Positions 1 to 5,069 of a stretch of 5,069 bases of DNA are shown here, in pieces (the first letter of the stretch is position 1; each line of letters starts with the position of its first letter). The stretch covers positions 1-5,069 of the forward strand of contig CAJQOV010000180.1 of the NCBI GenBank assembly GCA_905480065.1, in the 5' to 3' direction. The position numbers and the translations under genes are program-made. Below the pieces are notes generated by a model. The model searched no databases, was not told where the DNA came from, and saw only the letters and a list, made by a program, of their open reading frames with translations. This stretch comes from an uncultured Gammaproteobacteria bacterium (GTDB taxonomy: Bacteria; Pseudomonadota; Gammaproteobacteria; UBA9214).

Positions 1-18
1 CGCAAGGGGTTCGCATGA
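1..18 (+). CDS. Possible 3' end of an upstream gene (batA expected), cut by the window edge
   Basis: Frame 1 reads R-K-G-F-A followed by TGA at 16-18. This stop would overlap the next start codon as ATGA, the same arrangement seen at the next junction (2099-2102). In Bat operons the gene before batB is normally batA, another VWA membrane protein, so a BatA C-terminus is the natural expectation. Only five codons are visible and they carry no diagnostic motif, so both the existence and the identity of the gene are inferred from position alone. Confidence 0.3.
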   Translation, partial: RKGFA

Positions 19-2102
19 GCGAGTTTCACTTTCTGCGTCCGCTCTGGTTTGTGGCGCTGATCCCGGCACTGCTGTTGTTATTGCTGCTGTGGCGTCAACG
101 CAGCCGCGGCGGTGAGTGGCAGCCGCTGGTGGCGCCGGCCCTGCTGGCACACCTGCTGCTCGAGACCGGGCAAACGGTGCGCCGCCTGCCGCTGCTGTTG
201 CTGGGACTGGGCTGGTTGCTGGCGGTCGTGGCACTGGCCGGCCCGACCTGGCAGCGCCAGCCACAACCGGTGTTCAATGCCCCGGCCGACCGCGTGATCG
301 TGCTGGATATGTCGCCGTCCATGGCCGCCACGGATGTGAAGCCGGACCGGCTGACGCGGGCGCGCTTCGTGATCCGCGATTTGTTGTCCGGCCTGCAGGA
401 AGGCCATACCGCGCTGGTGGTATTCGGTGCCGAACCGCACGTGGTGGCGCCGCTGACCGACGACCGGGCAACCATCGAGGCACTGTTGCCGGCGCTGTCG
501 GTGGATATCATCCCGGCACCCGGCGACCGGGCCGGGCCGGCGCTGCGCACGGCCGGCACCTTGCTGCAGCGCGTGGGCAGTACGCGCGGCACGGTACTGT
601 TACTGAGTGACGGTTTCACCGACCCGGCCGACAGCCTCGATGCGGTCCGGCAGCTGCGCGGGCAGGGTGTGCAGGTTTCGGTGATCGGCGTGGGTACGGC
701 GCAGGGTGCGCCGGTGCCGGCGGCCGGTGGCGGTTTCGACAGTACGGCGGACGGTGCGGTGCAGATGGCACGACTGGACGAGGCCGGGCTGGCTGCACTG
801 GCGTCGGCCGGGGCCGGACGCTACCAGCGCAGCGACGCTGTCCAGCCGGATAGCTTGATTGAACAGACCGCCGGGCATGACCTGACACATGCGCAGCAAC
901 AGGACGGGCACGGCCTGGAGCGCTGGGTGGAGCAGGGACCATGGCTATTGTTGCCGTTACTGATCATCGCAGCGGCCGGGTTCCGCCGTGGCTGGCTGGG
1001 CGTGCTCGTGGTGCTGCTGTTGCCGCCACCACCGGCGCAGGCCTTCACCTGGCAGGATTTGTGGTTGCGGCCGGATCAGCAGGCCAGCCGCTTGCTGCAA
1101 CAGGGCGACCCGAAAACGGCGGCGGAACGTTTCCAGGATCCGCACTGGCGCGCCACTGCCCGCTACCAGGCCGGCGACTATGCCGGCGCCGCCGAGGGGT
1201 TTGCCGGTGATCAACCCGACAGTGCCTACAACCGCGGCAACGCGCTGGCGCGGGACGGCCGCCTGCAGGAGGCGCTGGCGGCGTATGACGCCGCGCTGGA
1301 ACGACAAGCCGACCATGCCGATGCGCGTTTCAACCGCGAACTGGTGGAACAACTGCTGCGCGAACAGCAGTCGCAGTCGGAGCAGTCCCCGCAGTCCGGG
1401 GCGCCACAGGACTCGCAGCAGGGCAATGAGTCGAAAGATCAGCAGGCGGGCAACGGCGCACAGGATCAGCAGCAGGGCAGTGAGTCGAAGGATCAGCCAG
1501 CGGGTAACGGTGCGCAGGATTCGCAGCAGGGCCAGTCGGAGCCGCCTGGCGGCAAGGACGACAGTGACAACGGGTCGCCGTCTGCCAGTCAAACGGCAGG
1601 CGATCCGCAAACCGGTGCCGATGCCAGGTCCGCCGATGAGCCGCCGCAGGCCGCGGATGCCGGCAACGACCCAGCAAAGCCTGCGGGTGCCAAACCGGAA
1701 GAAGGCGCCAGCGCAGAATCGAGAGCTGCCGCCACGCCGCCACCGCCCACGCAGGCAGATGCGGCACAGGACGGGCAAGACAAGGCGGCTGCGCAGGCCA
1801 CTCCACCCGGCCAGCAGTCATCGCCGTCCGCAGGCGCCGATCAATCCGGACCGCAAGCGTCCGCCCCGGATGCTGCGCCACCCCGGGCCGACAGTGCGGC
1901 ACAGGCCCGTGCCGACGTGGCGCCAAGCGCCGGGGAAGCTGCCGCAGCGGCGAGCGCGGCGGATCAGCCGGTGCAAAAAACCGAACAGGATATTGCCATG
2001 GAACAATGGCTGCGCCAGGTGCCGGATGATCCGGCCGGACTATTACGGCGCAAGTTCATGCTGGAACACCTGCGGCGACTCAAGGGGCAACCAACACCAT
2101 GA
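15..2102 (+). CDS. batB: VWA domain and TPR membrane protein, BatB/BatC fusion type (Bat aerotolerance operon)
   Basis: This 695-residue protein joins a BatB-like VWA half to a BatC-like TPR half. Hydrophobic segments lie at about 9-27 and 58-77. The VWA domain follows (about 92-285) with a complete MIDAS: D98-x-S100-x-S102, T148 in PLTDD, and D199 in LLSDG, so metal-dependent ligand binding is expected. Two more hydrophobic segments (about 309-322 and 327-340) precede TPR-like helices (about 366-437, including AYNRGNALARDGRLQEALAAYDAAL). Residues 450-650 are a Q/S/D/P/A-rich linker, probably disordered, with an 18-residue duplication. The C-terminus (about 656-690) has the family-typical DDPAGLLRRKF motif. 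The positive-inside rule places the VWA and TPR parts outside the cytoplasm (inference). The start is supported by AAGGGG at 4-9, five bases before ATG. The Bat system is linked to stress or oxygen tolerance, but its molecular job is poorly defined. The fusion is common in gammaproteobacteria. Confidence 0.93.
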   Translation: MSEFHFLRPLWFVALIPALLLLLLLWRQRSRGGEWQPLVAPALLAHLLLETGQTVRRLPLLLLGLGWLLAVVALAGPTWQRQPQPVFNAPADRVIVLDMSPSMAATDVKPDRLTRARFVIRDLLSGLQEGHTALVVFGAEPHVVAPLTDDRATIEALLPALSVDIIPAPGDRAGPALRTAGTLLQRVGSTRGTVLLLSDGFTDPADSLDAVRQLRGQGVQVSVIGVGTAQGAPVPAAGGGFDSTADGAVQMARLDEAGLAALASAGAGRYQRSDAVQPDSLIEQTAGHDLTHAQQQDGHGLERWVEQGPWLLLPLLIIAAAGFRRGWLGVLVVLLLPPPPAQAFTWQDLWLRPDQQASRLLQQGDPKTAAERFQDPHWRATARYQAGDYAGAAEGFAGDQPDSAYNRGNALARDGRLQEALAAYDAALERQADHADARFNRELVEQLLREQQSQSEQSPQSGAPQDSQQGNESKDQQAGNGAQDQQQGSESKDQPAGNGAQDSQQGQSEPPGGKDDSDNGSPSASQTAGDPQTGADARSADEPPQAADAGNDPAKPAGAKPEEGASAESRAAATPPPPTQADAAQDGQDKAAAQATPPGQQSSPSAGADQSGPQASAPDAAPPRADSAAQARADVAPSAGEAAAAASAADQPVQKTEQDIAMEQWLRQVPDDPAGLLRRKFMLEHLRRLKGQPTP
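1407..1532 (+). repeat. In-frame 54-bp tandem repeat inside the batB linker (2.3 copies)
   Basis: Two full 54-bp units (1407-1460 and 1461-1514) and a partial third (1515-1532) encode QDSQQGNESKDQQAGNGA, QDQQQGSESKDQPAGNGA and QDSQQG, starting at residue 465. The period is 18 codons, so gain or loss of a unit keeps the frame. The units differ mainly at synonymous or conservative positions, which suggests an older duplication in a tolerant, hydrophilic, probably disordered linker. Copy number may vary between strains (inference). Confidence 0.85.
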
Positions 2103-3898
2103 AGACATCACGACTGCATTTTGTTTCGCTCTTATTGGCACTGTTGGCAACCACCGTGGCGGCCGCCGGCAGCGTCGATGCCTGGCTGGATCGCACGCAG
2201 ATTGCGGAAGGCGAGACGGTACAGCTCACGCTGGAGGCGCAGGGCCAGCTGAATGGCGATCCCGACACCGCACCGCTGTTGCAGGACTTCGATATCCTCG
2301 GCCAGTCGACCGGCAGGCGCATGAGTATCGTCAATGGCCAGGCCGACTCCCGCACCACCTGGACCCTCGTGCTCCGTCCAAAGCATGGCGGGACGCTGAC
2401 CATTCCCGCCGTGCGTGTCGGTTCTGCGCAGAGTTCACCGCTGTCGCTGCAGGTCTCCGCGGCGCCGGTGGCGCAAGCCGGCAGTGATGCGGACATCGTG
2501 GTGGAATCCGAACTCTCGACCAACACACCGTACCTGCAGGGACAGGTGCTCTACACGGTGCGGCTGCTGCACGCGGTGCCGCTCAAGTCCGGACAGCTCA
2601 GTGAACCGGCGAGCGAGCAGCTGCTGGTGCAGCGTCTGGGCGACGACCGGGAATACGCAACCACGCGCAATGGCCGGCGTTACCAGGTGATCGAGCGTCG
2701 CTATGCCCTGTTCCCGCAGGCCAGCGGCACACTCGAACTGGCTGCACCGGTGTTCGACGGCGAAGTGCCCGACACCAGCCGGCGGCGCGCAAATCCCATG
2801 TCGAAGTTTTTCGGCAACGATGCATTCCTGGGCATGGACCGGCTGAATGAGCTGATGGCGACGACGCGCCAGGTGCGGGTGCGCGGCGAGCCGGCTTCGC
2901 TCGAGGTGCGGGCACGGCCGGATGCGGCGCAGGGCGCGCAATGGTTGCCGGCGACCCAGCTGGAATTGCACGGCAGCTGGGTGCCGGATGGCGGCGCGGT
3001 CCACGTCGGCGAACCGCTGACCCTGCAACTCGATCTGCAGGCCGCGGGGCTGACGGGTGGGCAGCTGCCGGGCGTGGTACCGGAGAGTGTGGATGGTTTC
3101 GATGTCTACCCGGACCAGGCGCAACGCAGCACCGATGCACAGGCAGGCGGGGTGAGCGGGCGGCTGCAGCAGAAGATCGCCTTCATCCCGCGCCGTGCCG
3201 GGAAACTGGTGGTGCCGGCCATCGACGTGTACTGGTGGGACACCGGGGCAGACCAGCAGCGACACGCCACCCTGCCGGAACGGGTATTGCAGGTGTTGCC
3301 GGCCGCCGGGCAGACGGCACCGGTGACCCCGGCAGCGGTGCCCGCGCAACAGGCAACACCGTTGCCAGCGACGCCGGCAGCCACGACCCCCGCAGTGCCG
3401 GAGGCGGCCGTGCCAGCGGCGGCGCGAATCGCCCCACACGGCTGGTGGCCCTGGGTCAGCGCGGCACTGGCCGCTGGCTGGCTGCTGACGCTGGCATTCT
3501 GGTGGTGGCGTAACCGCCGGAGTCGATCCGCTGCGCGCGGGGTGCAGGGCCATGACCAGTCGGGGAATGCGGCACGGGCGCGCCGGCAGTTCCTGGCGGC
3601 CTGCAAGGCCAATGACGCGGTCAGCGCACGCCGGACACTGCTCGAATGGGCCGCCGCGCACTGGCCGCAGGACCCGCCGCGCGGGTTACAGTCGCTCGCG
3701 CAACGCATGCAGGATCCTGTCGTGCAGGAAGCGCTGGACGTGCTGGATCGGGCGGTTTATGCCCCGGCCGGGAGCTGGGACGGGGCGGTGCTGGCCCGGT
3801 GTTTGCCGCAGTTGCCGAAACAATCCTCCGGCAGTGCCGGGCGCGCGGCCGTGCTGGCCCCGCTGTATCCGGAGTCACCGCGCCGGTCGTCCGCGTGA
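2099..3898 (+). CDS. batD: BatD family protein (Bat aerotolerance operon), membrane-anchored
   Basis: This 599-residue protein has a Sec signal peptide at 1-23 (charged MKTSR, then a leucine-rich core, likely cleaved after AAA). Successive beta-rich, Ig-like regions follow. The first shows family-typical features: IAEGETVQLTLEAQG (35-49), DFDILGQS (63-70), NG (79-80) and LRPKHGGTLTIPAVRVG (92-108). A second lies at about 130-265 and a third at about 285-400, with FIPRRAGKLVVPAIDVYWWD. A Pro/Ala-rich linker (400-445) leads to one transmembrane helix (about 448-470), then a basic RNRRSRSAAR stretch and a helical cytoplasmic tail ending in LAPLYPES. The predicted topology is a large periplasmic part with a cytoplasmic C-terminus. 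The length is normal for BatD. It overlaps batB by ATGA, implying coupled translation; AAGGGG at 2082-2087 is a usable ribosome binding site. BatD is the usual last member of this operon, and a complex with the VWA partners is inferred from the family. Confidence 0.92.
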   Translation: MKTSRLHFVSLLLALLATTVAAAGSVDAWLDRTQIAEGETVQLTLEAQGQLNGDPDTAPLLQDFDILGQSTGRRMSIVNGQADSRTTWTLVLRPKHGGTLTIPAVRVGSAQSSPLSLQVSAAPVAQAGSDADIVVESELSTNTPYLQGQVLYTVRLLHAVPLKSGQLSEPASEQLLVQRLGDDREYATTRNGRRYQVIERRYALFPQASGTLELAAPVFDGEVPDTSRRRANPMSKFFGNDAFLGMDRLNELMATTRQVRVRGEPASLEVRARPDAAQGAQWLPATQLELHGSWVPDGGAVHVGEPLTLQLDLQAAGLTGGQLPGVVPESVDGFDVYPDQAQRSTDAQAGGVSGRLQQKIAFIPRRAGKLVVPAIDVYWWDTGADQQRHATLPERVLQVLPAAGQTAPVTPAAVPAQQATPLPATPAATTPAVPEAAVPAAARIAPHGWWPWVSAALAAGWLLTLAFWWWRNRRSRSAARGVQGHDQSGNAARARRQFLAACKANDAVSARRTLLEWAAAHWPQDPPRGLQSLAQRMQDPVVQEALDVLDRAVYAPAGSWDGAVLARCLPQLPKQSSGSAGRAAVLAPLYPESPRRSSA

Positions 3899-3910
3899 GG
3901 CGCACCGCCC

Positions 3911-3945
3911 GGCGAGTGCACAGGCAACGGGCCTGCCTGATCGCC
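3911..3945. terminator. Candidate hairpin terminator after batD, no T-run
   Basis: Twelve bases after the batD stop, GGCGA (3911-3915) can pair with TCGCC (3941-3945). Inside it, CAGGC (3921-3925) can pair with either GCCTG copy (3931-3935 or 3935-3939). A second short stem, CTGACC (3954-3959) with GGTCAG (3968-3973), follows and runs into the repeat array. Neither is followed by a T-run on either strand, so this is not a classical intrinsic terminator. The call rests on position between convergent genes and on base pairing only. Confidence 0.3.
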
Positions 3946-3957
3946 CCGATACCCTGA

Positions 3958-4187
3958 CCGGGAGAGGGGTCAGACGCAACCCGGCAGGCTGGGGCAGTCC
4001 GCCCCGGGAGTGGATGTCAGACGCAACCGGCAGGCTTGGGCAGTCCACCCCGGGAGTGGATGTCAGACGCAACCGGCAGGCTTGGGCAGTCCGCCCCGGG
4101 AGTGGATGTCAGACGCAACCGGTAGGCTTGGGCAGTCCACCCCGGGAGTGGATGTCAGACGCAACCGGTAGGCTTGGGCAGTCCGCC
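3958..4187 (-). repeat. Tandem 46-bp array built from the 3' end of the DsrC-like gene plus a 13-bp spacer
   Basis: The units run 3970-4016 (47 bp), 4017-4062, 4063-4108 and 4109-4154 (46 bp each). The fifth, 4155-4187, is the end of the live gene. Each unit has a 33-bp block that on the - strand reads GGLPKP(T/A)GCV plus TGA, then the spacer ccgggagtggatg (+ strand). A diverged 12-bp spacer remnant (3958-3969) marks the far edge. Unit 4 differs from the gene by one synonymous change; units 2 and 3 have Thr to Ala; unit 1 has Lys to Gln and a one-base insertion that breaks the frame. Units 2 and 4 share tccacc where units 1, 3 and the gene have tccgcc, hinting at growth by a 92-bp dimer. TCCAC/GTGGA (4044-4048 with 4056-4060) forms a small hairpin over each unit junction. 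Identical short spacers rule out CRISPR. Confidence 0.95.
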
Positions 4188-4448
4188 GTACTTGGTGATC
4201 GGCTTCATCGGGCCGGTCATCCACAGCTTGAACATGTCCTTCTGGTCTGCGCCGATGAACTTCGAGAACTTGCGGATCGGCGGTACCACGGCCTGATCGT
4301 CGTAGTATTCGCGCGCCTTGAGAATCTGCGCCCACTTGACGTCATCCAGTTCGACGCCGTCGGCGGCGGCCATGGCGCGGGCAATCTCGGGGGTCCACAG
4401 ACTGCTGTCTACCAGGTAACCATCACCATCACGTGCAGGTAAATCCAT
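4155..4448 (-). CDS. TusE/DsrC/DsvC-family sulfur relay protein, single-cysteine type
   Basis: This 97-residue protein carries the family core: DGDGYLVDSSLWTPEIA (7-23), W39, the REYYDD helix (46-51), PPIRKFSKFIG (56-66) and the hallmark tail GGLPKPTGCV with penultimate Cys96. Family members hold persulfide sulfur on this cysteine: TusE in the relay from TusBCD to MnmA for tRNA 2-thiouridine, DsrC as partner of dissimilatory sulfite reductase. True DsrC has a second cysteine eleven residues earlier; here that position is Thr85, so the protein resembles TusE or single-cysteine DsrC homologues and cannot form the intramolecular trisulfide bridge. It is slightly shorter than typical members (about 105-112). 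The start is fixed by AGAGGAGAGG seven bases upstream. It is convergent with batD, and no other sulfur gene is visible, so pathway assignment stays open. The last eleven codons, stop included, are copied four times downstream. Confidence 0.88.
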   Translation of the reverse strand: MDLPARDGDGYLVDSSLWTPEIARAMAAADGVELDDVKWAQILKAREYYDDQAVVPPIRKFSKFIGADQKDMFKLWMTGPMKPITKYGGLPKPTGCV

Positions 4449-4455
4449 AGTTATA

Positions 4456-4465
4456 CCTCTCCTCT
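4456..4465 (-). promoter_or_regulatory. Strong Shine-Dalgarno of the DsrC-like gene
   Basis: The - strand reads AGAGGAGAGG, with seven bases (TATAACT) before the ATG at 4448-4446. It decides the start codon and argues that this short gene is translated. I saw no convincing -35/-10 pair in the AT-richer stretch just upstream (4466-4500). Confidence 0.75.
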
Positions 4466-4525
4466 AAATAGTTATTCGGGTTCATTACTGTTGCAGCGCA
4501 CTCCCATTCCCGCCGGGAGGACATC

Positions 4526-4550
4526 GGTAACACCGGTTCGTGGACATTAC
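4526..4550. repeat. Diverged remnant of the 250-bp repeat (3' end of a decayed left copy)
   Basis: The sequence acaccggttcgtggacatta aligns with gcactgattcgagcacattg, the end of each full unit (4780-4799 in copy 1), with several substitutions. It lies directly against the start of copy 1, in the place where the previous tandem unit would end. This suggests the array once extended further towards the DsrC-like gene. Confidence 0.6.
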
Positions 4551-4565
4551 CGCTCCCCGTACACC

Positions 4566-4586
4566 CCCTCTCCCTCCGGGAGAGGG
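4566..4586. repeat. REP-like hairpin A, repeat copy 1
   Basis: CCCTCTCCC (4566-4574) pairs perfectly with GGGAGAGGG (4578-4586) around a 3-base TCC loop and is followed by ttggggtaag. This matches the CCCTCTCCC...GGGAGAGGGTTGGGG intergenic hairpin family recurrent in gammaproteobacterial genomes (recalled from general knowledge, not searched). Confidence 0.8.
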
Positions 4587-4644
4587 TTGGGGTAAGCGGG
4601 CCAAATCACCAGCCAGCCAACCGACTTCTATCCCCTCATCCTGT

Positions 4645-4665
4645 CCTTCTCCCGGAGGGAGAAGG
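4645..4665. repeat. REP-like hairpin B, repeat copy 1, inverted relative to hairpin A
   Basis: CCTTCTCCC (4645-4653) pairs perfectly with GGGAGAAGG (4657-4665) around a GGA loop; GT/AC extends the stem past one bulged G. The reverse complement of this hairpin with its left flank (ccctcatcctgt) resembles hairpin A with its right flank, so A and B form an inverted pair like a BIME. Confidence 0.8.
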
Positions 4666-4815
4666 GACGCGGTGTTCCGGGAGATAAGTATAGTTTTCAT
4701 GTCCTGATTTCTGTTAACCGCTCCGGGCAATGCGTTCCTTCCTGGACATGCTGTAGTTTCAGTACATCTACACGGAACAGCACTGATTCGAGCACATTGC
4801 CGTTCCCCGTACACC

Positions 4816-4836
4816 CCCTCTCCCTCCGGGAGAGGG
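4816..4836. repeat. REP-like hairpin A, repeat copy 2
   Basis: This is identical to the hairpin at 4566-4586, offset by 250 bp, with the same 9-bp stem and TCC loop. Confidence 0.8.
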
Positions 4837-4895
4837 TTGGGGTAAGCGGGTCAAATCACCAGCCAGCCAACCGACTTTCTATCCCCTCATCCTGT

Positions 4896-4916
4896 CCTTC
4901 TCCCGGAGGGAGAAGG
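4896..4916. repeat. REP-like hairpin B, repeat copy 2
   Basis: This is identical to the hairpin at 4645-4665, offset by 251 bp because of the extra T between hairpins A and B in this copy. Confidence 0.8.
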
Positions 4917-5069
4917 GACGCGGTGTTCCGGGGGATAAGTATAGTTTTCATGTCCTGATTTCTGTTAACCGCTCCGGGCAATGCGTTCCTTCCTGGACAT
5001 GCTGTAGTTTCAGTACATCTACACGGAACAGCACTGATTCGAGCACATTGCCGTTCCCCGTACACCCCC

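Larger units (their letters stand above)
4449..5069. other. Gene-free region upstream of the DsrC-like gene, mostly tandem repeat
   Basis: No convincing coding sequence is present in these 621 bases. The first hundred bases (4449-4550) hold the leader of the DsrC-like gene, a small palindrome TCCCGCCGGGA (4507-4517) and, at the end, a diverged piece of the 250-bp repeat. Everything from 4551 to the edge is the repeat itself. Open frames on the - strand run through the repeats and recur in each copy, as expected from duplicated noncoding DNA. Confidence 0.7.
4551..5069. repeat. Tandem 250/251-bp intergenic repeat, two full copies and the start of a third
   Basis: Copy 1 is 4551-4800, copy 2 is 4801-5051 and copy 3 begins at 5052 and leaves the window. 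Copies 1 and 2 differ at only four places: C4553/T4803, C4601/T4851, one extra T in the run near 4875, and A4682/G4933. Each unit starts cg(c/t)tccccgtacaccc, carries two opposed hairpins in its first half, and ends with an AT-richer half. That half holds CATGTCC (4698-4704) with its inverse GGACATG (4744-4750), and TGTAG/CTACA (4752-4756 with 4768-4772). No transposase or other gene fits inside a unit. Near-identity indicates recent duplication or homogenisation. Confidence 0.95.

Noticed and set aside
988..2487. A 499-codon + strand frame overlapping batB and batD
   Set aside because: It is an arginine-rich shadow frame in GC-rich coding DNA. The VWA/TPR and BatD motifs are in the other frames.
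3958..4187. CRISPR array
   Set aside because: The spacers are 13 bp and essentially identical, and the repeat block is a gene's 3' end. This is a tandem repeat, not repeats separated by unique spacers.
4063..4335. A 90-codon - strand frame ending in GGLPKPAGCV
   Set aside because: It overlaps the DsrC-like gene in another frame and gains the tail only by running into repeat unit 3. It has no ribosome binding site and no family motifs upstream of the tail. The tail observation is kept as a finding about the array, not as a gene.
3552..4442. A 296-codon open frame on the + strand running through the end of batD, the 46-bp array and antisense to the DsrC-like gene
   Set aside because: It is out of frame with batD and antisense to a gene with clear family motifs and a strong ribosome binding site. 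Its length comes from GC-rich sequence and the lack of stops in the repeats.
4466..4540. Sigma-70 promoter for the DsrC-like gene
   Set aside because: Some AT-rich hexamers (TATTTA, AATAAC on the - strand) are present, but none is paired with a credible -35 at normal spacing, so I do not annotate one.
4485..5065. Two recurrent - strand open frames starting MYGERQCARISAVPCRC in the 250-bp repeats
   Set aside because: They are copies of the same noncoding unit, run through both hairpins, change at their ends with the single-base indel, and lack a good ribosome binding site or recognisable domain.
4551..5069. Insertion sequence or complete mobile element
   Set aside because: There is no transposase, no terminal inverted repeats bounding a unit and no target duplication. 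Only hairpin pairs inside a tandem repeat are visible.

Overview
The window reads as high-GC gammaproteobacterial chromosome. The basis is a Bat (aerotolerance) operon with a fused BatB/BatC protein, a TusE/DsrC-family gene, and intergenic hairpin repeats of the CCCTCTCCC/GGGAGAGGG type common in gammaproteobacteria. A sulfur-metabolising lineage is possible because of the DsrC-like gene, but TusE-type proteins are widespread, so this is weak evidence.

Positions 1-3898 (+ strand) hold the distal part of a Bat operon. A von Willebrand factor A plus TPR protein (BatB/BatC type, 15-2102) overlaps a BatD-type protein (2099-3898) by an ATGA start/stop. The first bases may be the end of an upstream gene, probably batA, which would also overlap by ATGA. 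Both complete proteins are predicted to be membrane-anchored with large extracytoplasmic parts. In this family they are thought to form an envelope complex together with a MoxR ATPase, which would lie upstream outside the window.

Positions 3899-4154 form the gap between convergent genes. It holds a candidate hairpin terminator just after batD. Next comes the most unusual object here: a tandem array of about 46-bp units (3958-4187). Each unit copies the last ten codons plus stop of the neighbouring DsrC-like gene (33 bp), followed by a constant 13-bp spacer. There are four extra copies, decaying with distance from the gene, and the gene's own 3' end is the fifth.

Positions 4155-4448 (- strand) encode the 97-residue DsrC/TusE-like protein. 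It has a strong Shine-Dalgarno and an intact penultimate cysteine, but lacks the second cysteine of true DsrC.

Positions 4449-5069 contain no convincing gene. From 4551 to the window edge there is a second, larger tandem array with a period of 250/251 bp: two complete copies, the start of a third, and a diverged remnant on the left. Each unit carries two perfect 9-bp hairpins in opposite orientation, like a REP/BIME pair. The small DsrC-like gene is therefore sandwiched between two unrelated tandem repeat arrays.
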